DNA of 64,000 nucleotides from positions 65,532,907 to 65,596,906 of the forward strand of contig CM018695.1 of the NCBI GenBank assembly GCA_009363875.1, given 5' to 3'. The position numbers and the translations under genes were made by a program. This document shows positions 1 to 11,191 of this stretch, piece after piece. The notes under the pieces are model-generated. The model ran no database searches. It worked only from the letters and a program-made list of their open reading frames with translations, and was not told the DNA's origin. Every line of letters begins with the position of its first letter. Position 1 is the first letter of the stretch. This stretch comes from Mikania micrantha. Lineage: Eukaryota; Streptophyta; Magnoliopsida; Asterales; Asteraceae.

Positions 1-959
1 GTAGCAACCTACCATGAACTTAGCCTCGCATGATGATAGAGCTATACTCTCTTGTTTTTGTGAACACCACGTTATTGGTGAATTTCCAAGATAGAAAACA
101 TGACTAGTCATACTTTGTTCATCATCTTTGTCAACTTTACAGTTACTATCGCTATAGCCTACTGTCTTCAAGTCATCACTTCTTGCATATTTTATTCCAA
201 AAGAAATCTTTCCCTAAATATATCGCAATATATGTTTTATCGCACTCTCGTATGATTCTCTCTGGCTTTGCATATATCTATTTACAACTCCCATTGAATA
301 CGACAAATCGGGATGCGTATGTAACAAGTGAAAAAGACATCCAACTATTTTCCAATAATCAGTTGCATTAACTTCCAATTCATCTTCAACTTTAGACAAC
401 TGGTGTCCTGGTTCCATTGGACACATTGTAGGGTTGCATTTTTCCATACCATCTTCCTTTAAAAATTTTAAGGCATAACTTTCTTGATTGATTTTTACAC
501 AACCGTCACCTTGAGAGACTTCAATGCCTAAACAATAAGTTAACTCATCAAGATCTGACATCTCAGATTGTAATGCCATCTTTCATTTAAACTCGTTCAT
601 GAATTATAACTTTGTCCGTGTCACGAAGAAATCAACATAAACTGCAACATTAAAAAATGAGCACTAACCATCTTTCGATAAACGACATTCTCTTGAAAGA
701 AGTGATTAAAACCTATGCCTTTCAGAATAAGCTCAAGCTTTATGTTCCATGCCCTCGGAACTTGTCTAAGTCCATATAGCGCTTTTATTAACTTGTACAT
801 TGTCTTTTTCACCCAGCTTCGTGAATCCTTCGGGGTAAGTCACGTAAACATCTTCCTTTAAGTCACTGTGATGGAACACTGCTTTTACATCTAAGTGATG
901 AAGCTTCCATCCTTTTCCGATTGTGAGAGCAATTAGTAGTTGTATTCTCTCTAGTCTAG
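1..959 (-). pseudogene. Copia-A remnant: reverse transcriptase and RNase H part
   Basis: Read right to left this encodes the second half of a Ty1/copia polyprotein. From 959 down it shows RT motifs HLDVKAVF and LYGLRQVPRAW, then the active-site region near 620-640, which reads YVDF where YVDD is expected, so a catalytic aspartate is lost. After that come the connection domain (YCLGIEVSQG, about 540) and RNase H (VGYSDSN and TWCSQKQ, about 60-170). Frames are broken around 600-620 and near 770-810. The fragment leaves the window on the left. On the right it stops at TSD TCTAG (955-959) where a solo LTR is inserted, and it resumes at 3095. Dead pol, certain as to family. Confidence 0.93.
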
Positions 960-3094
960 TGAGAGGCCCCGAGTCCCGGGAGTTCCCTCGGTTGGAAAAA
1001 ACATCAAACACATAGTCCTTAAACCATAATTACATAACTATAGCAGCGAAATTTAAGGTGATGACATAAAATAATGTACACATACTAAACAAACGTTAGC
1101 ACATAATCCACATTTCTAACAGTTCTATAATATAGCCGGTCTATGCCAGGTAGTTCTCAACGTATGCCACGAGCCATCCTGTTATCATTTCTCAAACTAT
1201 TCAACATAATATGCATGTAAAACAAGTCAGCTTTATGCTGGTGAGTTCTAAGTTAAATTTTTAGAAAAAAATCTTTATTCATTCATTTCATCACATAACG
1301 TAATTCAAATACATAACATACATGTCATCATAACGTAAATATATTTCATACACATCATCATAACATCAATCATATTATGCAGAAAATTTAGCATCAACTG
1401 CTGAGCTGAAGTCAACAGGCTTGTGAACACAAGACACCTCAACTGATGACCCGAAGTCGACAGGCTTGTATAAATACAAGACACCTCAACTGCTAACCCG
1501 AAGTTGACAGGATCATACATGTATAAGACTTCCTCAACTGGCGACACGCATTCGACAGGCTTGTGTTTCCACAAGACTCTTTAACTATCAACCCAAAGTT
1601 GACAGCTCATACCGGTACAAGACTTCTTTAACAACAATCATTCACATAACATTCCTTTACATATATCAGTCATATCCATAACATCATTCATTCCCAAATA
1701 ACATGGTTTAAATCATTTAAACCATTATAAACATAAACACTTTTCTGCATCACAGTGCTCAAAATTTGCCCAACTGCAGCCGGGACTTCAATACCACATT
1801 TCTCACTCGACCTCGGTCGAGACTTTAAAAGTCATTTATTTCTCAACTGCAGTTGAGACTCAAATCATTCTTTACACCTCAACTGTAACTTTTAAAATCA
1901 TTTTCACAAAATAATTTCATAACATGCATAACAGCCCAAAATGATAAAACATTTAAAATAGGGCTACGAAGAACTCACCTGCGCTTAGTAAAGCACAATT
2001 TGCTAGCTTTTCTTTCTTTCCTTACTTTCTCACTTCAGAATGATATCCTATTAATATGAATATATTATCATGATTATAACCTTATCATGAAGGTGCTCAA
2101 ATTTATGATTACCGCTCGAAACTTCGGCATGTCGTAACTTTCATTCGGAGCTTTGTTTCAAAATTTTACTTACATTCATTTTGACCTTTGTTATCTCTAC
2201 ATTCTTGTTATGCTTAAAGATTACTTATTTGCTCGGCTTAGATAAGCGTATTCTCTTATTTAATTAATTCGTCTTATGGCGTTGCAAAGCTTGCTGTATA
2301 ATAACATGGGTTTAAGGCTACGGAAACACATGCATATTATATCCTCATAAATCTCAAGAAAACTTGATCATTATCTAGATGTAATTGGGCTCCAACCAAA
2401 TCAGGTTCATGTTCATCATACAAAACCAAAAATCTATCTAAACATGGTGTTGGTCTCTTTAATCAATCAGGACTAAACTAATACGATATGAGAATCTTGA
2501 ACACATACCTTAACGATGTGCGTAGTTAATATCAATCAGTCTGATTGTTTGCTCATAACACACAGAAGTTGATGAAACTTGTTGTTCATTCGATTCTTCT
2601 TGATGAGTTCCTAACTTTGAAGCTTATCATATTCTTGGATTAAATCGATATATATATATATAATTATATATATATATATATACAAAATAGTTGCCGACTT
2701 TCAAAATGATAAAGGAAGGAATTATTTGAAATTTACACTTAGGGCCCTTGAACTTTGAGGTTTTATTTTTAAAACCCCCTTCTACTTTGCTCACATATTT
2801 TTAATATTCACGAGCTTATATCGTGTTCATACTTTGTCATATAACGGTCCCGCTTATATTAACGTGATCATAATACTTCGGGAATGTTCATAAAAATTTC
2901 GAACCCAAACGGTCACAGAAATTTTGCACGTTATTAATAGGCTTTATAACCTGTCCATACCTTATCAGATATTTTTATCGTTTGTATAATTTTGATCGTA
3001 ATTACTTTACGAACGTTTATATAAATTTTGGACATAAACGGTTACCGAAATTTCGCACGTTTATTATTAGGTTGCTAAATTTTCGGTTGTTACA
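960..3094 (-). mobile_element. Solo LTR of the Gypsy-A family inserted in Copia-A
   Basis: The block runs TGAGAGGCCC...GGTTGTTACA and is flanked by the perfect 5-bp TSD TCTAG (955-959 and 3095-3099). Its reverse complement starts TGTAACAACC and ends GCCTCTCA, the same ends as the Gypsy-A LTR. It shares long stretches with it, for example the reverse complement of the segment near 28980-29040. It is clearly diverged and about 2.1 kb long. It contains degenerate tandem repeats of about 60 bp (1385-1625) and an AT microsatellite (2650-2690). No coding sequence. It formed by LTR-LTR recombination of a full element. Confidence 0.94.
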
Positions 3095-3669
3095 TCTAGC
3101 TACTGGCATGAACAGTTCATCAAAGTCAATACCGGGTTGTTGTACATAAGCTTTAGCCACCAAATGCGCCTTGTGTTTGTTAACTTAGCCACATGTGTTT
3201 CTTTTAATTTTAAACACCCACTTTAACCGAATGGGTTTGGCGCCCTTTGGTAGAGAAGTTAACTTCCACGTATTATTTTTTTTCTCTCGATTTATGTTTT
3301 CATTGCTTTTGTCCATTCTGGTTTCAGTTTAGCCTCATTGAAATTCCTTGATTCTTTGTCAAATGATAACATCAACTCTTCATGGACTTTGTTTTCATTG
3401 AACACATAATCTTTCATTTTTATTAGTAAAATAGGCACTCAATAAGACTTCGTATTGGGTTTTGGACCTAATTATTTTCCAGTCCCACGAATCGTTGGGC
3501 TTGCAGTCTCATCAGCTTCATGTTCTAGGTTTTCGTTACTAACTGACCCACTTATTATTGGTCCAAGTCCCGTATCAACTGTGTCACCCTAACTCTCAAG
3601 TTACACTAAACATACCTGAATGGCTGCATGACCTTGTTTGATATTCATATAACCCTGAGAATCATTCCA
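3095..3669 (-). pseudogene. Copia-A remnant: integrase-RT linker and RT start
   Basis: Continuation of the same minus-strand copia pol after the solo LTR. Read right to left it gives the variable linker and then the RT entry, with recognisable words NNTWKLTSLPKGAKP, LKWVFKIKRNT and GIDFDELFMPVAR. The last word joins directly to the RT text left of position 955 once the solo LTR is removed. Several in-frame stops are present. It is cut at 3669 by Copia-B (TSD TTCCA, 3665-3669) and resumes at 9608. Confidence 0.88.
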
Positions 3670-4183
3670 TGTTAGTAATTTTATTAATTATCAATATAGA
3701 TTTTGTAATATTGGACTAACTATGATCGAGTGAACGTTATTGGTTACTAACGAGTTTGGTGATGGAGATAGATTCGTTTAAACTTGATATCGTTTGGGCT
3801 TTGGGCTAATTATAATATTTAATTTAATTTAATTATTATGTTGGGCTTATGTGGTTACCAGCCCAGAAATCAAAGAATTTGATTTAATAATTGAAACTAA
3901 TGTATATATATGAAACAAGCCCAATATATGTTGGTTTTTTAACCGCCTGCAATTTTGGGAAAAAGCAGAGGCGCACGCCTCTTTTTCTAATCGATCATTT
4001 TAGGGTATAAAAGCTTCTCTGCATACACGCACAACGTTCGTTCTTCAAGATATCTTGGTTTCATCCGATAAATCGATTTTGTATGCCAGAAATTGGATTT
4101 ATCTGAAAGTGTTTCACATCACGACTCCAAGATAATCCAAGTTTTCATTCTAATCTCTATTTTCTTACTTTTCGAAGTTAACA
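3670..4183 (+). repeat. Copia-B 5' LTR
   Basis: 514-bp direct repeat of 9089-9602 with TG...CA ends. It contains a TATA box at 4006-4013 followed by the probable R/U5 region. The bases after the LTR (4184-4208) do not match the common TGGTATCAGAGC primer site. Confidence 0.95.
4006..4013 (+). promoter_or_regulatory. Probable TATA box of the Copia-B LTR promoter
   Basis: TATAAAAG sits about 180 bp before the 5' LTR end, a usual place for the Pol II promoter of a plant copia LTR. The same position in the 3' LTR reads CATAAAAG, so the two LTRs differ in the box itself. No other support. Confidence 0.55.
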
Positions 4184-4208
4184 AAGATAAATCCAACTGT
4201 CTGAATCA

Positions 4209-5500
4209 ATGGTAACAGGAGAATCAGTGAAAGAGATGTCGAGTAAATTTGCAAAACTCGACAAATTTGAGTGCCAAGACTTCCGTCGATGGGAGAAGAA
4301 GATGCACTTTCTTCTCACAACTCTAAAAGTGGTTTACATTTTGTCAACCCCGATGCCTGAAGAAGCAGAAAAGGAAACCCTTGATCAACAGCGTCGCCGA
4401 CTGAAATGGGAAAACGATGACTACATATGCCGTGGGCATATTCTGAATGGGATGTCTGATTCATTGCCTAATGTTTACCAAAATGAAGAATCTGCCAGAA
4501 GTCTTTGGGATGCACTAGACGCAAAATACATGGCAGAAGACTCATCAAGTCAGAAATTTCTAGTAACTAATTTTAATTCCTACAAAATAGTAGATAGCAG
4601 ACCTATAATGGAACAATTCAATGAATTGCTTCACATACTCGGTCTGTTTTCATAGCATGATATGCATATGGATGAATCAAATTATGTGTCTTGTATTACT
4701 GATAAACTTCCACCACATTGGAAAGATTTTAAACATGCCCTTAAGCACAGAAATGATGATTTAAATTTGGTCCAATTGGAAGTCATTTGAGAATTGAGGA
4801 ATCCCTGCGTTCTCAAGAATCTGATAAAGGAAAGGGTAAAATTGAAGATGGTCAAACAACTTTGAACATGGTTGAACATGATAAAAAGAAGAAAAAGTTT
4901 GATAAATTTCAAAAGGGAAAACACAAGTTTAAGGGAAAATTTTTAGACTCAAACAAGAAACAAAAAATGGTTTGTTGGAAGTGTGGGAAGCCTGGACATC
5001 TTAAACGATATTGCCGAGTGAAACCTGGTATTGGGAACAAGTCAACCGATGGCGTCGGCCCAAGTGGGCCTAAGGACATGTCAACACTGAATGGTATGTC
5101 TCCAAACCTTGTTCTAAATTCACAAGTTAATAGCAAAAGCAAATTATTAAATATTAACAATTTGACAAATAAAATAAGGTTTACTGATTACTTGAACCTT
5201 GTTTCTTTAAATCATGACCACGTGAACTTTGAAAATGTTGAAACAAAAATAAAATATGGATCAAACTTTGAAATTACAAATCAATTGGATCAGGATCACA
5301 TTGACCGAGATTTTCATACAAATAATGTGTTGAGCCGTGATTCTAAATCTTTGGATAAATTGGGCTATGACACACATCCTAAACAGCTTCGAATTTTGAA
5401 TATGAAACAACTCGGTCCAAATACAAGTCAGCCACTTAAAGGTAATTATAATTCAATTTTGAATTTTATTTCTTTTGTTTCTGAATCACTGTCAGGATGA
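4209..5500 (+). pseudogene. Copia-B gag (capsid/nucleocapsid), broken
   Basis: Gag of the copia element. It begins at ATG 4209 with a capsid-type region (KFAKLDKFECQDFRRW, then WDALDAKYM), which matches the UBN2/retrotran_gag style of plant copia gag. A stop at 4653-4655 breaks the frame. The text continues in frame to about 4785, and the frame then changes into the segment from 4787. That segment carries a CCHC zinc knuckle, CWKCGKPGHLKRYC, near 4975-5016, which binds template RNA in the family. The part from 5050 to 5500 is low in recognisable motifs. A further frame change near 5480 separates gag from protease. Confidence 0.88.
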
Positions 5501-5822
5501 TTCGGTAGCATGGTGGATGGATTCTGGAGCTACTATCTACGTTTGTAAAGATTTAAAATGGTTCAAGAGTCTTAAATCAGTTGAAGACAATTCTGTATTA
5601 CGAATGGGGAATGTAGCCACCGAACCCATCAAGGGAGTAGGAATTGTTAATATGATGTTTACTTTTGGAAAGAAACTTGTATTAGATAATGTATTGTATG
5701 TACCTGGAATTTGAAAGAATCTAATATCTGGGATTGTACTAAATAATTATGGGTTCAAACAGGTTATAGGATCCGATACGTATGCATTATCTAAACATGA
5801 TACCTTAGTAGGATTTGGCTAT
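5475..5822 (+). pseudogene. Copia-B protease
   Basis: Aspartic protease domain of the copia polyprotein. The active-site word WWMDSGATIYVC lies near 5509-5544 and contains the D-S-G triad typical of copia proteases. The family processes its own Gag-Pol precursor. The frame ends at a stop (5712-5714) right after YVPGI, while homologous text (KNLISG) continues in the same frame, so a nonsense mutation is present. Confidence 0.85.
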
Positions 5823-6653
5823 TTGTGTAATGGAATGTTTAAATTAAATATCTATGTTCCGTTCGCTTGTGAATCTGTATGTATGACATCTTCATTTAAT
5901 GATCAAATTGACAAAGTTTCTGAATTGTGGCATGCTTGTTTAGGTCATGTTAATTATTTTAAAATGGTAGATATGTCTAAAATGAACCTAATACCAGCTT
6001 TTGACATGCATAACAATAAATGTCACACATGTAATTTAACAAAAATTACTAGAAAACCATTTAAAGATGTCAAAAGAATATTTAGTAAATTAAAACTTAT
6101 ACACTCAGATTTGTGTGATTTTCATAATACACCATCTTTAGGTAATAAAAAATATGTTGTGACATTTATTGATGATGCCACTAGATACTGTTATGTGTAT
6201 TTAGTTCATACCAAGGATGAAGCATTAGAGAAGTTTAAAATATTTAAACAAGAAGTTGAGTTGTTTCATGGTAATCTAATCAAAATACTTAGAATAGACC
6301 GTGGAGGTGAATACTATAATCCAGTGTTCTTTCAGTCTTATGGTATAATTCACCATACCATAGCACCCTATACACCACAACAGAATGGTGTTGCTGAAAG
6401 GAAAAATAGGACATTAAAAGAAATGGTAAATTCCTTGCTATCATACTCTGGTTTGAGTGATGGATTTTGGGGAGATGTAATGTTAACTGCTTGCTATATT
6501 TTGAATAGAACTCCAAATAAAATAAACAAAGTAACCCCTTATGATTTATGGAAAGGAAAACATCCTAACTTGTATTACCTGAAAGTTTGGGGTGTAGGGC
6601 TGTTGTGCACCTTACAGAACCCAAGAGAAAGAACATTGGTGAAAGGGAATTGA
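5823..6653 (+). pseudogene. Copia-B integrase
   Basis: Pre-integrase zinc-binding region ELWHACLGHVNY...CHTC (about 5925-6030), followed by the DDE integrase core. First Asp is in HSDLCDFH (about 6105), second in RIDRGGEYY (about 6293), and the Glu region is in PQQNGVAERKNRT (about 6378). It would insert the cDNA into the genome. A frame change near 6600-6655 interrupts the C-terminal part, which should read into the linker before RT. Confidence 0.9.
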
Positions 6654-6723
6654 TTGTATATTTATTGGATATGCTAAAAGTTCCAAAGCTTATACATTCT
6701 ATGTATTAGAATCAAATGATTTA

Positions 6724-7757
6724 GTGTCAGTAAATAGTGTTATAGAATCTAGAGATGCGATTTTTGATGAAGATAGATTCACATCAATGCCTAGACCAAG
6801 GGATATTGGTCTGAATTCAAATAATAGAATTAGTAACTCAACTAATAATGCGTCTACTAGCATAAATAACAAACTTGTCTCGTTAAAGCCAAGGAAAGGT
6901 GCTAGAACAAGAAAGACAAAGTCTTTTGGTTCTGATTTCCATCTCTACTTGGTTGAGGGATGTAGAAATGACACTGAGCCAAATTTTCAATACTGTTATA
7001 ATATAGAAGAGGATCCAATAATTAGTTACAAGGATGCTATGGCTTCTAGAGATGTGTCATTTTGGAAAGAACCCATACAAGATGAAATGGATTCAATTAT
7101 GCAAAAGAACACTTGGAAATTGACTGACTTACCACCTGGTTGCAAACCACTAGGTAATAAGTGGATCTTCAAGAGGAAAATGAAAGTAGATGGTAGTGTT
7201 GATATGTTTAAAGCTAGACTAGTAGTACAAGGCTTTAGACAAAAAGAAGGAATTGACTACTTCGACACATACGCACCTGTTGCTAGAATATCAACCATAA
7301 GGTTGTTAGTTGCACTTGCTTCAATTCACAATTTGATAATTCATCAAATGGATGTGAAAACGGCTTTCCTAAATGGTGAATTGGAAGAAGAGGTATATAT
7401 GAAGCAACACGAGGGATTCATATTACCGGGTAATGAACATAAAGTGTGTAAGCACATCAAATCACTATATGGTCTGAAACAAGCACCTAAACAATGGCAC
7501 CAAAAATTTGATGAGATAATTCTTTCAAACAGATCCTACTTGAACCAAGCTGATAAGTGTGTTTATAGCAGATTTGATTCCTGAGGAAAAGGAGTCATTA
7601 TTTGTCTATATGTAGATGACATGCTTATTTTTGGTACTGATCAAGTACAAGTTGATGAAACAAAGAGCTTCTTATCTTCTAAATTTGATATGAAGGATTT
7701 GGGGAGGCTGATGTTATTCTGGGAATAAGGATAAAGAGAAGTAACACTGATTTTTCT
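6724..7757 (+). pseudogene. Copia-B reverse transcriptase
   Basis: Linker plus RT of the copia type: NTWKLTDLPPG, KWIFKRKMK, VVQGFRQKEGIDY, HQMDVKTAFLNGELEEEVY and SLYGLKQAPKQWH in the usual order. A stop at 7582-7584 lies before the catalytic box YVDD (7609-7620), which is itself intact. Another frame change near 7700 comes before the connection domain. The enzyme would copy element RNA to cDNA, but it cannot be made in one piece from this copy. Confidence 0.92.
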
Positions 7758-8555
7758 TTGACACAATCACATTATATTGAGAAGGTGTTAAGAAAATTCA
7801 ATCATTGGGATTGTTCATCATTAAACAATCCTATAGATTCAAACTCCAAACTTATGCCTAATAAAGGCAATTCTGTCTCTCAGCTTCAATATGCAAAAGT
7901 TATTGGATGTTTGATACATGATATGATTAATACAAGACTGCATATAACATATGCTGTTGGAAAACTAAGTAGATTTACTAGTAATCCAAGTTCACAACAC
8001 TGGCAAGCTGTAAATAGACTTTTAAAGTACTTAAAGGGAACTATGAACTATGGATTGACATATTCAGGTTTTCCTTTAGTCATAGATGGTTATTCAGATG
8101 CAAATTGGATAACTAATATCGAAGACCACTCTTCTACAAGTGGTTGGGTATTTTTGCTCGGTGGTGGAGCCATTACCTGGGCTTCAAAGAAGCAAACTTG
8201 CATCACAAATTCAACTATAGAATCTGAGTTTGTAGCTTTAGCAGCAGCTGGTAAAGAAGCTGAATGGCTAAAGAATCTGATTTATGAGATTCCATTATGG
8301 TCTAAGCCGATATCGCCCATATCTATCAGATGTGATAGTGCAACTACATTGGCTAAAGCTTATAGCCATGTGTATAATGGAAAGTCAAGACACTTGGTTG
8401 TTAGACATAGCATGATTAGAGAGTTAATCATGAATAGTGTGATATCTATACAATTTGTCAAACCAGACTTTAATATGGCTGATCATTTAACCAAAGGGTT
8501 AACTAGAGATCTCGTGAAAAAATCAGCCATAGGGATGGGTTTAAAGTCCAGTTAA
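7758..8555 (+). pseudogene. Copia-B RNase H
   Basis: C-terminal pol segment in one open stretch: connection domain (YIEKVLRKFNH), then RNase H with YSDANW (about 8092), TWASKKQ (about 8178), STIESEFVALA, and the terminal MADHLTKGL (about 8475). Stop at 8553-8555. It would degrade the RNA strand of the hybrid during reverse transcription. This part is intact but is separated from RT by a frame change. Confidence 0.92.
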
Positions 8556-9088
8556 AAATTTCTTTATGACAAGACACCCAATTCCCATCAAATACAACAT
8601 TAGATGTTGAATTTAATGAGGAAAGCTTGTTATGAAGACATTGGAACACATCATCAAATCATCCCAAGGTATGTGTTCAGACTGCAAGATATGTTAGGTT
8701 GAAGTTTTACTTCTTAATAGTTCTTTGAAAAATTGCATTTGCAGGTTCAAGAATCTAGAGAACTACCTATATGAGTATGAGGTTTAGCTGCTTCAAGAAG
8801 CTGTGGACTTGGCTTTGATTTACTCATTGAAGGATTAGGAAACAAGCTAGTAAAATATAGTGTCAAGTAAGAACAAGGAACTTGTAAACTTATGTGTATA
8901 TTATCTTTAGGTATTCAACACAATAAAAATGGTTCAATCCTTGTGAAGCCATTAATATTTGAATATTTGAATTGTGTAATATACTAAAATGAAAATTCAA
9001 TCCATAGGACACTTTCACTTATGCATAAATTTGTTTGTATGAGAGTTAAGTGGAGTTAGTCATTGATGTTACTAAAATGGAAAAGAAA
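8556..9088 (+). other. Copia-B 3' non-coding region
   Basis: About 530 bp between the pol stop and the 3' LTR. AT-rich, with no ORF of note. It ends in a purine-rich stretch, AAAATGGAAAAGAAA, directly before the LTR, the expected polypurine tract for plus-strand priming. Confidence 0.75.
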
Positions 9089-9602
9089 TGTTGGTAATTT
9101 TGTTAATTATCAATATAGATTTTGTAATATTGGACTAACTATGATCGAGTGAACGTTATTGGTTACTAACGAGTTTGGTGATGGAGATAGATTCGTTTAA
9201 ACTTGATATCGTTTGGGCTTTGGGCTAATTATAATATTTAATTTTATTTAGTTATTATGTTGGGCTTATGAGGTTACCAGCCCAGAAATCAAAGAATTTG
9301 ATTTAATAATTGAAACTAATGTATATATATGAAACAAGCCCAATATATGTTGGTTTTTTAACCGCCTGCAATTTTGGGAAAAAGGAGAGGTGCATGCCTC
9401 TTTTTCTATTTGATCATTTTAGGGCATAAAAGCTTCTTTGCATACGCGCACAACGCTCGTTCTTCAAGATATCTTGGTTTCATCCGATAAATCGATTTTG
9501 TATGCCAGAAATTGGATTTATCTGAAAGTGTTTCATATCACGACTCCAAGATAATCCAAGTTTTCATTCTAATCTCTATTTTCTTATTGTTCGAAGTTAA
9601 CA
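9089..9602 (+). repeat. Copia-B 3' LTR
   Basis: 514-bp direct repeat of 3670-4183 starting TGTTGGTAAT and ending GTTAACA, followed by TSD copy TTCCA (9603-9607). Confidence 0.95.
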
Positions 9603-9607
9603 TTCCA

Positions 9608-9766
9608 CTTCCACCCTTTTTTCCATCAAAAACCACATGAATACTTAATATTATTTTCTTCACACGTGGATCATATAGCTGGTACCTACTTAACCATATT
9701 CAAAATAAAGATGAACTAATGGCTTGGACTTTTCACTAGTTTTTACAAATGTCTAGAAACAATTCT
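9608..9766 (-). pseudogene. Copia-A remnant: integrase C-terminal linker
   Basis: Short segment of the host copia between two younger insertions. Read right to left it gives, across several frames, the linker typical after copia integrase: RIVSRHL, YDPRVKK-like text and HVVFD..KKGWKW. It continues leftwards into 3669-3095 once Copia-B is removed, and rightwards into 17288 once Copia-D is removed. The TSD of Copia-D is ATTCT (9762-9766). Confidence 0.82.
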
Positions 9767-10171
9767 TGTTAATTATATCTTCAATTAAGGGTTGAAATAT
9801 ATGAACCCTAATCAAATACTTCAATCATTAACATGAATCGCATATCAAATTAGTAAACTTACTTGTCGATGTTGATTCAATCTTGTTAGTAGAAGAGGAT
9901 GCCATGATGATTCTTGTTTAAGAGTCTTGTTTTGCCTTTGATTTTGATGGATTGTATGAATTCTTCTCTGTGGTGTTTTCTAATGATGATAGCGCAGAGA
10001 ATAAGAAAATACGTATGTATTGAATTAGGGCAAAACTGACTCATTAAAACATCAACCATCAAATTTACACATAAGTCCCTCAAGATTTATAAACTTCCAT
10101 CAAATTATGTATCTTAACTTTAGGGACTATATTTGTCAAATGGTTAAAAGCCATTTAATGGATTTCTAACA
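9767..10171 (-). repeat. Copia-D 3' LTR
   Basis: 405-bp LTR. On the plus strand it begins TGTTAATTAT and ends TTTCTAACA. It repeats 16035-16108 joined to 16959-17287. Small ORFs in it are not genes. Confidence 0.95.
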
Positions 10172-10497
10172 TTCTCCCACTTGGCTGTTAGACCATTTGA
10201 TTACACATTCATATATGTATATAATATCACGTTAATTGGGCAAGTGATCAAATTAAATCATATTCATTAAACCTTCTTATGATAACATCAAAACAAATCG
10301 ATATAGTCGATAGCATTATAATCAATACAAGACCCCTATCAATTATGACAATGATATCATCTTAAATTTATAGGTTAGGTGGTAAATAATATGTTTGTCT
10401 AGGATAAACATAATAGTGCACATAAATACATAAGTATAGACAAACTTTACATTTGAGTGAAATAGATAAATAACATCACAAAGTGTTTACATGACAA

Positions 10498-11191
10498 TTA
10501 CATAAGGTCTCGCTTGAAACCCATATTAATTATATGATCATTGAATACTTTGGGCGGTAGACCTTTAGTAAGTGGATCCGCTAACATGTCATGTGTGCTG
10601 ATATACTCAACATTAACACTGTGATCTTCTACTCTTTCGCGCACAAATAAGTACTTTGTGTCGAGATATAGGCCAGCGCCACTTGAGCTATTATTGTTTG
10701 AAAAGCTCACTGCCGCACTGTTATCACAATAAATCTTCATCGGCCTTTGTATGGAATTTACTATTTTGAGTCCCTTAATCAGATTTCTTAAGAGCATCGC
10801 ATGGCAAGTGGCATTGTAACACGCAACATATTTAGCCATCATAGTCGATGTTGTAGTCAACTGTTTTTTATGACTCTTCCATGAAATGGGCCCACCTGAC
10901 AACATGAAAATGTATCTTGAAGTAGACTTTTTATTGTCTTTGCACTTCACAAAATCAGAATCAGTATAGCCTATAACTTTAAGATCATCCGATCTCCTAT
11001 AAGTTAACTTATACTCTTTTGTCCCTTGTAAATATCGCAATACCTTTTTGACAGCTTTCCAATGATCTAGGCCAGGGTTTGATTGATACCTGCCTAGCAT
11101 GCCAGTTATATATATAAGCAATATCAGGACGAGTACAAACTTGAGCATACATTAAGCTTCCAACAACAGAAGCATACGGTATGAGTCTCAT
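10498..11191 (-). pseudogene. Copia-D connection domain and RNase H
   Basis: C-terminal pol. From 11191 it reads MRLIPYASVVGSLMYA and TRPDIAYI; a frame change near 11110-11140 then leads into RNase H with VIGYTDSDF, SWKSHKKQ, KIYCDNSAAV and MLADPLTKGLPP. It ends at stop 10498. Otherwise open for 216 codons. Role in the family: removal of the RNA template strand. Confidence 0.93.

Larger units (their letters stand above)
3670..9602 (+). mobile_element. Copia-B, complete Ty1/copia element with both LTRs
   Basis: Full-length element of about 5.9 kb with 514-bp LTRs at 3670-4183 and 9089-9602. They begin TGTTAGTAAT and TGTTGGTAAT, and both end GTTAACA. The perfect TSD is TTCCA (3665-3669 and 9603-9607). 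The LTRs differ at roughly 15-20 sites by eye, so the insertion is not very recent. Internal order is gag, protease, integrase, RT, RNase H, the Ty1/copia order. All reading frames are interrupted, so it is not autonomous. A purine-rich tract ends just before 9089. No usual initiator-Met primer site follows the 5' LTR. Confidence 0.96.

Noticed and set aside
9886..10083. 65-aa ORF (also at 17004-17270)
   Set aside because: Copia-D LTR sequence.
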